A DNA stretch of 9,827 nt from an uncultured Lachnospiraceae bacterium (GTDB taxonomy: Bacteria; Bacillota; Clostridia; Lachnospirales; Lachnospiraceae), in NCBI GenBank assembly GCA_902489925.1, contig CABUBX010000078.1:1-9827 (forward strand), in the 5' to 3' direction. The position numbers were made by a program, and so were the translations under genes. The notes under the pieces are model-generated. The model saw only the letters and a program-made list of their open reading frames with translations, did no database searches and was not told where the DNA came from. Below are positions 1-7,255 of this stretch, piece after piece; positions within the stretch are counted from its first letter, which is position 1; the number at the start of each line of letters is the position of its first letter.

Positions 1-68
1 AAAACGGACGAGTCAGCGGTATCGAGACAAACGTTGCACCGACACCTGTAGAGCAGATAGAGTGGTAG
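1..68 (+). CDS. ABC transporter ATP-binding protein, C-terminal end only (partial)
   Basis: Only the last 22 codons are in the window, in the frame beginning at base 3 and ending at TAG 66-68. They read NGRVSGIETNVAPTPVEQIEW. A C-terminal tail ending in a 'PTPVEQIEW'-like sequence is, from memory, typical of LolD/MacB-type ATPases encoded next to FtsX-family permeases in Firmicutes. The context agrees, because an FtsX-family permease begins 10 bases after the stop. The ATPase would sit on the cytoplasmic face and power that permease. None of the Walker or signature motifs lie in the window, so the assignment rests on the tail sequence and the neighbour. Confidence 0.7.
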   Translation, partial: NGRVSGIETNVAPTPVEQIEW

Positions 69-77
69 GTGTTGTTT

Positions 78-3000
78 ATGGGTAAAAAAGCGCTTAAAAA
101 AGAATTTTTTATGTCTGTAAAAAAGACAAGGAATAGATTTATATCTATTTGCCTGATTGTCGTATTGGGGACGGCGTTTTACGCAGGTATTCGGGCGGCT
201 AATCCGGATATGCAGCAGTCGGCTGACCGATTTTTTGATGAAAGCCGGCTGATGGATATTCGTGTCATGTCTACATTGGGTCTGACCGATGATGATGTTT
301 CGGCGATAAAAAATATTAGCGGCGTTGAGGCTGTACAACCGGCATATTCTGCGGATGTGCTGACGATGAAGGATGACTCGCAGCTTGTATTAAAGCTTAT
401 GTCTGTGCCGGATGAGATGAATTTAATCAGTGTTGACGAAGGACGGCTGCCGCAAAAATCGGGAGAGTGTCTTGTTGACAATTTGTTGATTAAAAATTAC
501 GGATATAAGATAGGCGATACGATAGAGATTCATTCGGGAGATGAGGACGGTGAGCTTGCTGACACCGTTGCTCAAAACAAATATACGATTGTCGGCCGCG
601 GACGTACAGCGCTGTATCTGAATCTGACAAGAGATTCCAGTAACATTGGCAATGGTGCTATGACTGGCTTTGTGATTATTCCTAAGCAGGATTTTAACCT
701 TGAAGCTTATACAGAGATTGGTGTTCGCGTCTCGGGGGCAGAGACGCTTGACTGTTACAGTGATGCCTATGAGACACTTGTTGACGGTGTTGTTTCAAAT
801 GTTGAGGCGATAGCTGATGTTCAGTGCGAAACGAGGTATCATGAGGTTATTTCTAAAGCCCAAACCGAAATTGATGATGCTCAAAAAGAGCTTTCCGATG
901 GCAGACAAGAGCTTTTAGATGCAAAACAAAAAATTGAAGACGGGGAAGCAGAGCTTACGGATGCTGTTCAGACGATTCAGGAAAAAACTTCGGAGTTGGA
1001 GGAAAATGAGGCGCTTATTTCTGATAAAGAAAAAGTGCTTAATGACAGCCTGTCAGAACTTTCTTCCGGGTGGACAGCTTACTATGACGGGCTTTATGAG
1101 GCAAATAATGGCAAGACAGAGCTTGATAATGCAGAAAGTCAGTTAAACGCGCAGGCACAGGCACTTGAAGACGGGGTCACACAGCTTGAACAGGCAAAAG
1201 CGGCTTTTGAGCAGGCACAGACGGAGATTGACACAAAAAGGTCAGAGGCTGAGGCCGGCCTTGAACAGGTAAATACAGCCAAAACGGCGAGACAGACGCT
1301 TGAAGAAAAGGAATCACAGCTTGCTGAGGCAAAAGCAGCGTTTGAAGCTCAAAAGCCCGGGATTTTGACACAGCTTGACGGACTTCGGGCACAGCTTGAC
1401 AAACTTGAGGTTGCCATAGAAGCAGAGACAGATGAGGCTGTGAAAGAAGAACTTAAAGTGCAGTATGCGGCTCTTAAAACACAGTATGACAGCGGGGTGG
1501 CAGCTCTTGAAGCGACAGAGGCAGAGTTTTCTAAAAATGAAGCCGCTATCAATGAGGCACTGGCACAGCTGCCGTCGATGGAGGAAATCGAGGCAAGCCT
1601 TCAGACCTTGGAAAACGGATTGGCAGAATTGGATAAAGCCCAAAAGACTCTGGATGAGCAGATAGCGGCTGCCGATATTGAAGGAAAAAGTCAGGAAATA
1701 CAAGCAGGACGTCAGGCTATAGAAGCAGGACGCCAAACAATCGCGGCGGGTCGTCAGGAAATTGCCGCAGCATACGCACAGCTTGAACAGGCATACGCAA
1801 CACTTTCATCCGGGCAGACAGAGGCAGAAGCGGGGGCGAAGCAGCTTTCGGATGCCAAAGCGCGTTTGGAGGATGGAAGAAAGGCCATTGCGAATGCCGA
1901 AAAAGAAATAGAAGAAAATCGAAAGAAGCTTTCGGATGCCAGAGAAGAATACGAAAAAGCCGAAGCCGAAAACATGCCTGATATTGAAAAGGGCGAGCAG
2001 GAAATTGCGGATGCGCAGGCGGCACTGGACGATATAGAGCTTCCGGAATGGTATGTGCTTGACAGGGAGTATATACAAACATGCGTTGAATACGCACAGG
2101 ATGCCGAACGTATCGGTGCCATCGGTCAGGTTTTTCCTGTAATCTTCTTTCTTGTAGCTGCTTTGGTTTGTCTGACGACGATGACGCGTATGGTCGAGGA
2201 GGAACGAACGCAGATAGGTACATTGAAGGCGCTTGGCTACAGTAAGCTAAGTATTGCGGCAAAGTATGTGCTTTATGCTTTTGCGGCGACGATTATCGGC
2301 GGAGTTGTCGGTACAGTGCTTGGACAAAAGCTGCTGCCGTATGTCATTATGAATGCGTATGGCATCGTTTATGTGACACTGACAGAATATGTGACACCGC
2401 TGCATTTTGGCTATACGGTAACATCAATTTTAGCCGCAGTGGCAAGTACTATTTTAGCTGTTGCCGTGGCATGTTATAAAGAGCTTAGGGCAGTGCCTGC
2501 ACAGCTTATGCGGCCTGAAGCACCAAAAGCCGGGAAACGAGTCCTTCTTGAGCGAGTGACATTTATATGGAAGCATTTAAGCTTTTCCAATAAATCAACG
2601 GTGCGAAATCTCTTTCGATATAAGAAGCGGTTTTTAATGACGGTTATAGGTATCGGCGGCTGCATGGGGCTTTTACTTGTCGGCTTTGGTGTTGAAGATT
2701 CCATTATGACGATTGGAGATAAGCAGTTTAACGAAATCAGAATATATGACGGAAATATTACTCTTTCAGAAGATTCAACCGATAAAGAGCGTCAGCAAAT
2801 TTATGATGAGATTAAAAATGAGCCGAATGTTGATTCGGTGATGTTTGTCCACGAGGAGACAGTGGATGTCAGCATCGACGATAAAGGCAGGGGGGCAAGA
2901 AACACCTATTTATTTGTGCCGTCTGAGCTTGACAGGATGTCAGAGTTTATCAATCTTCGTGATAGAATAGGCAAAGAAACTTATCGCCTCGGTGAGGACG

Positions 3001-3731
3001 GTGCGATTATTTCCGAAAAACTGGCGAAGCTTTTGGATGTTTCAGAGGGCGATAGTGTTTATATTGATACGGGAGATATGCATCGTGTGCCTGTACAGAT
3101 ATCACATATTGCGGAAAATTATTTCTTTCATTATATTTATTTGAGCCCGGCGCTTTACGAAAAGGTTTATGGTGAAGCGGCAGAGTATACAGAAATATTT
3201 ATGAAAAATAAAGAGGATAGCAAAGCCTATGAGGAAGAATTTTCAGGACGCTATCTTGAAAAAGATAATGTTTCGGCGGTAACATTTATCCGTTCTACTT
3301 CGGACAGAATCCGTGAGATGATTGGCAGTATGGATGTGATTATCTATGTTATTATAATTTCTGCAGGCTTACTGGCTTTTGTTGTTTTATATAATCTCAA
3401 TAATATTAATATCAGTGAGCGTCGGCGTGAGCTGGCAACCTTGAAGGTTTTGGGCTTTTATGATATGGAGGTATCTAAATATGTTTTCCGGGAAAATGTG
3501 CTTTTGACCTTCTTTGGTGCGATTTTTGGTATTTTTCTCGGAATTATACTTCACAGATACGTCATATTGACCGCTGAGATTGATATGATGATGTTCGGAA
3601 GAAATATTTATTTCAAGAGCTACATTTTCAGTATACTTTTGACATTTGCATTTTCATTTATTGTAAATGCCGTGACCCACTGGAAACTTAAGAAAATAGA
3701 CATGATTGAATCGTTAAAAAGCGTTGAATAA
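78..3731 (+). CDS. Large FtsX-family ABC permease with extracellular coiled coil
   Basis: Predicted membrane subunit of an ABC exporter or mechanotransmission system, 1217 residues. The layout is: a basic N-terminus; TM1 about 20-40; an ectodomain to about 255; a heptad-rich Ala/Glu/Gln/Leu coiled coil about 258-652; TM2-4 about 682-702, 727-749 and 780-800; a cytoplasmic linker; TM5 about 853-872; a second ectodomain of about 200 residues; and TM6-8 about 1086-1108, 1140-1160 and 1183-1200. Two FtsX modules are marked by cytoplasmic motifs next to TMs, EEERTQIGTLKALGY (about 705-720) and SERRRELATLKVLGF (about 1113-1128), where this family couples to the ATPase. I chose ATG 78 because AGGTG (67-71) lies 6 bases upstream; in-frame GTG 69 and TTG 72 have no such spacing. 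It is co-transcribed with the upstream ATPase. The substrate is unknown; lipid or lipoprotein export, peptide resistance and control of a wall enzyme are all possible. Confidence 0.9.
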   Translation: MGKKALKKEFFMSVKKTRNRFISICLIVVLGTAFYAGIRAANPDMQQSADRFFDESRLMDIRVMSTLGLTDDDVSAIKNISGVEAVQPAYSADVLTMKDDSQLVLKLMSVPDEMNLISVDEGRLPQKSGECLVDNLLIKNYGYKIGDTIEIHSGDEDGELADTVAQNKYTIVGRGRTALYLNLTRDSSNIGNGAMTGFVIIPKQDFNLEAYTEIGVRVSGAETLDCYSDAYETLVDGVVSNVEAIADVQCETRYHEVISKAQTEIDDAQKELSDGRQELLDAKQKIEDGEAELTDAVQTIQEKTSELEENEALISDKEKVLNDSLSELSSGWTAYYDGLYEANNGKTELDNAESQLNAQAQALEDGVTQLEQAKAAFEQAQTEIDTKRSEAEAGLEQVNTAKTARQTLEEKESQLAEAKAAFEAQKPGILTQLDGLRAQLDKLEVAIEAETDEAVKEELKVQYAALKTQYDSGVAALEATEAEFSKNEAAINEALAQLPSMEEIEASLQTLENGLAELDKAQKTLDEQIAAADIEGKSQEIQAGRQAIEAGRQTIAAGRQEIAAAYAQLEQAYATLSSGQTEAEAGAKQLSDAKARLEDGRKAIANAEKEIEENRKKLSDAREEYEKAEAENMPDIEKGEQEIADAQAALDDIELPEWYVLDREYIQTCVEYAQDAERIGAIGQVFPVIFFLVAALVCLTTMTRMVEEERTQIGTLKALGYSKLSIAAKYVLYAFAATIIGGVVGTVLGQKLLPYVIMNAYGIVYVTLTEYVTPLHFGYTVTSILAAVASTILAVAVACYKELRAVPAQLMRPEAPKAGKRVLLERVTFIWKHLSFSNKSTVRNLFRYKKRFLMTVIGIGGCMGLLLVGFGVEDSIMTIGDKQFNEIRIYDGNITLSEDSTDKERQQIYDEIKNEPNVDSVMFVHEETVDVSIDDKGRGARNTYLFVPSELDRMSEFINLRDRIGKETYRLGEDGAIISEKLAKLLDVSEGDSVYIDTGDMHRVPVQISHIAENYFFHYIYLSPALYEKVYGEAAEYTEIFMKNKEDSKAYEEEFSGRYLEKDNVSAVTFIRSTSDRIREMIGSMDVIIYVIIISAGLLAFVVLYNLNNINISERRRELATLKVLGFYDMEVSKYVFRENVLLTFFGAIFGIFLGIILHRYVILTAEIDMMMFGRNIYFKSYIFSILLTFAFSFIVNAVTHWKLKKIDMIESLKSVE
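1701..1763 (+). repeat. Three tandem 21-bp units encoding heptads in the coiled coil
   Basis: Three consecutive 21-base units (1701-1721, 1722-1742, 1743-1763) encode QAGRQAI, EAGRQTI and AAGRQEI inside the coiled coil of the permease. The first two share the core 'AAGCAGGACG' and the third has diverged to 'CGGCGGGTCG'. The unit is in frame and exactly one heptad long, so gain or loss of a copy would keep both reading frame and coil register. It is probably a local duplication within the coil-coding segment. Confidence 0.6.
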
Positions 3732-3735
3732 ATTG

Positions 3736-3774
3736 ATGCGGCAGAAAAACAATTTCTGCCGCATTAAATTTTTT
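3736..3774 (+). terminator. Intrinsic terminator closing the ABC transporter operon
   Basis: A perfect 12-bp stem (ATGCGGCAGAAA at 3736-3747 pairing with TTTCTGCCGCAT at 3753-3764) with a 5-base loop begins 4 bases after the permease stop. It is followed by TAAA and a run of six T (3769-3774). The stem is GC-rich in the middle and has no mismatches. Confidence 0.85.
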
Positions 3775-3793
3775 AAGAATTAAAAAAATAGGC

Positions 3794-3822
3794 TTGTTTA
3801 TTGGAAAGAAATATGATAAACT
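3794..3822 (+). promoter_or_regulatory. Probable sigma-A promoter of the glycerol-3-phosphate operon
   Basis: TTGTTT (3794-3799) and TAAACT (3817-3822) are 17 bases apart. A TGA just before the -10 supplies an extended -10 (TGn) element. Transcription would start near 3829, giving a leader of roughly 170 bases before the first gene. The position is right: after the previous operon's terminator and before the leader hairpin. The -10 matches the consensus only partly, so the call is moderate. Confidence 0.45.
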
Positions 3823-3860
3823 TAAAAAAGTGAAAAAAATATACTTGCCGGAGAATGGAG

Positions 3861-3908
3861 AGTCAGGCAGATAAAGCGCAATGCGCTTTGTTTGTGCTGG
3901 CTTTTTTT
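3861..3908 (+). terminator. Leader terminator/attenuator, probable GlpP antitermination target
   Basis: A hairpin sits in the untranslated leader. The apical stem is AAAGCGC (3873-3879) with GCGCTTT (3883-3889). The basal stem is GTCAG (3862-3866) with CTGGC (3897-3901), containing one G-U pair, with an internal loop between the two. Seven T follow (3902-3908). An intrinsic terminator placed about 90 bases before a gene it should not terminate is the hallmark of attenuation. A glpP gene lies in the same cluster, and in Bacillus subtilis GlpP with glycerol-3-phosphate allows read-through of a leader terminator before glpD. That this hairpin is the GlpP target is inferred from context. Confidence 0.65.
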
Positions 3909-3998
3909 GTATACAACGTAAAGTTATTTTGCAGCAGAGAAGGGTTTTGGTATACACCCGGTAAGCGCATAAGCGGCTAAATAAAAGGAGAGATGAAC

Positions 3999-5438
3999 AT
4001 GATGTATGATGCGGCGATTATTGGTGCAGGTGTCGTAGGAAGTGCAATTGCAAGAGAATTATCAAGATACAAAGCAAATATTTGTGTCATTGAGAGAGAG
4101 GAGGATGTATGCTGCGGCACATCTAAGGCAAACAGTGCGATTGTCCATGCGGGGTTTGATGCAATGCCAAACACTTTAAAGGCAGAAGTCAATGTTAAAG
4201 GCAATGCAATGATGGATGAGCTTTCCGAGGAACTTGATTTTCCGTTCAAAAGAAATGGCTCTTTAGTTGTATGTACAGAGGAAGAAGGGCTTCCAAAGCT
4301 TCAAGAGCTTTTAGAGCGCGGTATCAGAAACGGTGTTCCGGGTGTCACTATTTTAAGTGAAGAAGAAGTGAAAAAAATAGAGCCAAATCTGGCAGACAGT
4401 GTTATTGCAGCTTTGTATGCACCGACGGGTGGTATTGTATGTCCATTTAATATGACGATTGCACTTGCTGAAAATGCAGCAGTCAATGGGGTTGAGTTTA
4501 AATTAAATACTGAAGTGACTTCTGTGAAGAAAATAGAAGGCGGTTATGCCCTTGAAACCTCTGCAGGAGAAATCACATCAAAAACAGTCATTAATGCTGC
4601 CGGTGTTTATGCCGATAAGTTTCATAACATGGTCAGTGAAAACAAGCTTGAGATTGTCGCAAGAAAAGGTGAATATTGTCTCCTTGATAAAACTGCAGGA
4701 AATCATGTATCACACACAGTATTCCAGCTTCCGGGCAAGATGGGCAAGGGCGTGTTAGTGACACCGACAGTCCACGGAAATCTTTTGGTCGGACCTACAG
4801 CGACAGATATTGAGGATAAAGAGGGCATTAATACGACAACAGAGGGTCTTGCCTTTTTGCAGGCAAAAGCTTCTGACAGCGTGAAGAATGTGCCGCTTCG
4901 TCAGGTGATTACATCCTTTGCAGGACTTCGTGCCCATGAAAAAGGGGATGAATTTATCATCGGTGAGGTTTCTGATGCAAAAGGCTTTTTTGATGCTGCA
5001 GGTATTGAATCTCCGGGGCTTTCATCTGCACCGGCTATCGGTGTGATGGTTGCCGACATGGTCGGAGAAGCACTTGGTCTTGAAGAAAATGAAGATTTTA
5101 TTGCTGTGAGAAAAGGTATTGTCAATCCGCAGGAATTATCCTTTGAGGACAGACAGGCGCTGATTAAAGAAAATCCTGCATATGGTCAGATTATTTGCCG
5201 GTGTGAAATGATTTCCGAGGGTGAGATTTTAGATGCGATTCATCGTCCGCTCGGTGCGCGTTCACTGGATGGGGTTAAACGTCGTACACGTGCCGGTATG
5301 GGACGGTGCCAGTCCGGTTTTTGCTCACCAAAAACAATGGAAATCTTAGAGCGGGAAGTACCTATGAGTGTTTATGATATTACAAAGCTTGGCGGCGAAT
5401 CCAAAATTGTGTATCATGAAAATAAAGAAAATCTGTAA
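3999..5438 (+). CDS. glpA: GlpA-like FAD-dependent glycerol-3-phosphate dehydrogenase with [2Fe-2S] domain
   Basis: Probable catalytic subunit oxidising sn-glycerol-3-phosphate to dihydroxyacetone phosphate in the cytoplasm. The N-terminus has the FAD dinucleotide fold, GAGVVG at residues 9-14 and the ribose-binding acid E32. It continues through a DAO-type oxidase fold with SKANSAIVHAGFD (about 43-55) and a late FAD segment around 'SFAGLRAH'. The C-terminus is a BFD-like [2Fe-2S] domain with C400-x-C402 and C437-x4-C442, inside the CRCE...RRTRAGMGRCQSGFC pattern known from GlpA proteins. The length, 479 residues, is close to but shorter than E. coli GlpA (about 540). AAGGAG at 3985-3990 favours ATG 3999 (8-base spacing) over ATG 3993 (2-base) or ATG 4002 (11-base). 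It is first in a three-gene operon with a second flavoprotein and a DUF1667 protein. A related 2-hydroxyacid oxidase role is the main alternative; glpP and the phosphodiesterase next door favour G3P. Confidence 0.85.
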   Translation: MMYDAAIIGAGVVGSAIARELSRYKANICVIEREEDVCCGTSKANSAIVHAGFDAMPNTLKAEVNVKGNAMMDELSEELDFPFKRNGSLVVCTEEEGLPKLQELLERGIRNGVPGVTILSEEEVKKIEPNLADSVIAALYAPTGGIVCPFNMTIALAENAAVNGVEFKLNTEVTSVKKIEGGYALETSAGEITSKTVINAAGVYADKFHNMVSENKLEIVARKGEYCLLDKTAGNHVSHTVFQLPGKMGKGVLVTPTVHGNLLVGPTATDIEDKEGINTTTEGLAFLQAKASDSVKNVPLRQVITSFAGLRAHEKGDEFIIGEVSDAKGFFDAAGIESPGLSSAPAIGVMVADMVGEALGLEENEDFIAVRKGIVNPQELSFEDRQALIKENPAYGQIICRCEMISEGEILDAIHRPLGARSLDGVKRRTRAGMGRCQSGFCSPKTMEILEREVPMSVYDITKLGGESKIVYHENKENL

Positions 5439-5455
5439 TCGGGGAGGAAATAAGG

Positions 5456-6721
5456 ATGAATTCATATGATATTATAGTTGTCGGCGGCGGTCCTGCAGGT
5501 CTTGCAGCAGCAGAAGCGGCAAGAAAACGCGGCGCTGAAAGTATTCTTATTCTTGAGCGTGATAAAGAACTTGGAGGTATTTTAAATCAGTGTATTCACA
5601 ATGGTTTTGGTCTTCATACATTTAAAGAAGAATTGACAGGTCCTGAATATGCGGCAAGATTTATTGAGCGTGTTGAGGCATTAAATATCGAATATCGCTT
5701 AAATACAATGGTTATTGATATTAGCAGTGACAAGGTTATTACAGCAATGAGCCGTGAGGACGGTTTATACCAGCTTCAGGCGAAGGCTGTTGTATTGGCG
5801 ATGGGATGCCGTGAACGTCCGAGAGGCGCCCTAAACATTCCGGGCTATCGTCCGGCAGGTATCTTTTCAGCTGGTACCGCACAGCGTCTTGTCAATATGG
5901 AAGGCTATATGCCGGGACGAGAGGTTGTTATTTTGGGCTCAGGTGATATCGGTTTGATTATGGCTCGCCGTATGACACTTGAAGGCGCTAAGGTAAAGGT
6001 TGTTGCAGAGCTTATGCCTTATTCCGGCGGTTTAAAGAGAAATATTGTTCAGTGTCTTGATGATTTTGGTATTCCGCTTAAATTAAGCCATACAGTTGTT
6101 GACATCGACGGCAAGGAAAGAGTTAAAGGTGTTACACTGGCGCAGGTTGACGAACATATGAAGCCGATTCCGGGTACAGAAGAATATATTCCGTGTGATA
6201 CACTGCTTTTATCAGTAGGACTTCTTCCTGAAAATGAGCTTTCAAGAAGCGCGGGAGTTGAACTCAGTCCTGTGCATGCAGGTCCGGTTGTCGATGAAAG
6301 CTTACAGACAAATATTGAAGGTGTCTTTGCCTGCGGCAATGTACTTCATGTTCACGACCTCGTAGACTACGTTTCAGAAGAAGCTGCGGCAGCGGGGGCG
6401 CATGCAGCGGATTATGTTGAAGGTGAAAACAAAACAGAAGCTGCGCCGGCGGTTGAAATTATTGCGACAAGCGGTGTGCGTTATACAGTACCTGAATTTG
6501 TCCATGTAGAGAAGATGGCCGATAAGCTTACGGTACGTTTCAGAGTTGGTGCTGTTTATAAAAATTGCTATATTACAACTTATTTTAACGATGAGCAGGT
6601 TGCAAAGAGAAAACGTCCTGTTGTGGCACCGGGCGAGATGGAGCAGATTGTTCTTGATAAGGAAAAACTTTTAAATTATCCGAACCTTAAAACAATTACT
6701 GTAAAAATTGAGGAGGCGTAA
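5456..6721 (+). CDS. FAD/NAD(P)-dependent oxidoreductase, partner of GlpA-like dehydrogenase
   Basis: A 421-residue flavoprotein of the pyridine nucleotide-disulfide oxidoreductase superfamily. It has an FAD-binding GGGPAG (residues 10-15) with E34 at the end of the second strand, and a second Rossmann motif GSGDIG (about 160-166) for NAD(P). The late FAD segment is TNIEGVFACGNVLHVHD (about 283-299). It lacks the CxxC or CxxxxC redox disulfide of thioredoxin or lipoamide reductases. Instead it has GGILNQCIHNGFGL (about 40-53), whose C46 lies near the flavin fold; similar segments occur in the FAD subunits paired with GlpA- or HcnB-like proteins. The likely role is passing electrons between the GlpA-like flavin/[2Fe-2S] and NAD(P). 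About 90 C-terminal residues form an extra domain I do not recognise. ATG 5456 follows GGGGAGG. The gene begins 17 bases after glpA, and it is often annotated in place of GlpB although it is not clearly its homologue. Confidence 0.8.
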   Translation: MNSYDIIVVGGGPAGLAAAEAARKRGAESILILERDKELGGILNQCIHNGFGLHTFKEELTGPEYAARFIERVEALNIEYRLNTMVIDISSDKVITAMSREDGLYQLQAKAVVLAMGCRERPRGALNIPGYRPAGIFSAGTAQRLVNMEGYMPGREVVILGSGDIGLIMARRMTLEGAKVKVVAELMPYSGGLKRNIVQCLDDFGIPLKLSHTVVDIDGKERVKGVTLAQVDEHMKPIPGTEEYIPCDTLLLSVGLLPENELSRSAGVELSPVHAGPVVDESLQTNIEGVFACGNVLHVHDLVDYVSEEAAAAGAHAADYVEGENKTEAAPAVEIIATSGVRYTVPEFVHVEKMADKLTVRFRVGAVYKNCYITTYFNDEQVAKRKRPVVAPGEMEQIVLDKEKLLNYPNLKTITVKIEEA

Positions 6722-6724
6722 GCG

Positions 6725-7084
6725 ATGGAGGTCAGAGAATTAATTTGTATCGGATGCCCTTTGGGATGTCCAGTAACCGTAACGATGGATGGCGATACGG
6801 TTGTTGAGGTTAAAGGCAATACATGTAAGCGGGGCGATGTTTATGCCAGAAAGGAAGTCACAAATCCGACAAGAATTGTAACTTCAACGGTAAAGGTTAA
6901 AGGCGGAAGCATTGCAATGGTTTCTGTAAAGACAAAAAATGATATTCCTAAGGGAAAGATTTTTGATTGTGTAAAAGCATTAAAGGGTGTTGAAGTTGAG
7001 GCACCTGTACATATCGGTGATGTCATTGTAGCTGATGTGGCCGGTACAGGCGTTGATGTCATAGCGACAAAAGAGGTTTTATAG
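6725..7084 (+). CDS. DUF1667 small cysteine-cluster protein of the G3P dehydrogenase operon
   Basis: A 119-residue cytoplasmic protein of the DUF1667 family, which is regularly found beside GlpA-like and FAD/NAD oxidoreductase genes in clostridia and Thermotoga (from memory of the family). The N-terminus carries C8-x2-C11-x3-C15 and C34, followed by K35-R36-G37. This spacing resembles the Fe-S-binding N-terminus of molybdopterin oxidoreductases, so it may hold an iron-sulfur cluster or zinc; that is inference. The rest is a small valine-rich domain without a recognised catalytic motif. The gene starts 3 bases after the preceding stop. Its AGGAGG (6711-6716, 8 bases before ATG) lies inside the upstream coding sequence, so translation is probably coupled. 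It may be an electron-transfer or assembly subunit of a three-protein complex. There is no membrane anchor. Confidence 0.8.
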   Translation: MEVRELICIGCPLGCPVTVTMDGDTVVEVKGNTCKRGDVYARKEVTNPTRIVTSTVKVKGGSIAMVSVKTKNDIPKGKIFDCVKALKGVEVEAPVHIGDVIVADVAGTGVDVIATKEVL

Positions 7085-7112
7085 TTTTTTGGGGTGTATT
7101 GGGATAAATTTG

Positions 7113-7147
7113 AAAAGCCACTGTAGCAATGAGCTTGGTGGCTTTTT
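7113..7147 (+). terminator. Hairpin terminator between DUF1667 gene and glpP
   Basis: AAAAGCCAC (7113-7121) pairs over 9 bp with GTGGCTTTT (7138-7146), with a short inner AGC/GCT stem and five T at 7143-7147. It could end the dehydrogenase operon or act as a regulated read-through point. The inner part (GCAATG, one base, GCTT) and the exit arm (TGGCTTTTT) also occur in the leader terminator at 3876-3906. Confidence 0.65.
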
Positions 7148-7190
7148 GCCGTATAGGTAATAAATCTTGGAAGTATCGGTTAGAAAAGGC

Positions 7191-7219
7191 TGGAAAAAAG
7201 TGCATGGTTGTGGTATTGT
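7191..7219 (+). promoter_or_regulatory. Possible promoter of glpP
   Basis: TGGAAA (7191-7196) and TATTGT (7214-7219) are 17 bases apart, with a TGG extended -10 element immediately before the -10. A transcript would begin near 7226, about 30 bases before the glpP ATG. It would let glpP be made at a basal level independently of the attenuated operon. Each hexamer matches the consensus at 4 of 6 positions, so this is only a candidate. Confidence 0.4.
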
Positions 7220-7255
7220 AAAAACAGAGAATTTTTAAGAAAGAGGCATTACTGC

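Noticed and set aside
1314..2262. Several long minus-strand open frames opposite the coiled coil (up to 181 codons)
   Set aside because: They mirror the repetitive Ala/Glu/Gln-rich coding sequence, have no ribosome binding site or recognisable domain, and the plus-strand gene is certain.
3830..3990. A metabolite riboswitch in the leader of the glp operon
   Set aside because: I recognise no known riboswitch core; the simple hairpin with a T run and the nearby glpP gene explain the leader better.
7208..7255. A longer GlpP start at TTG 7208
   Set aside because: It adds 16 residues unlike the family and overlaps the candidate promoter; ATG 7256 has a good ribosome binding site and gives the normal family length.
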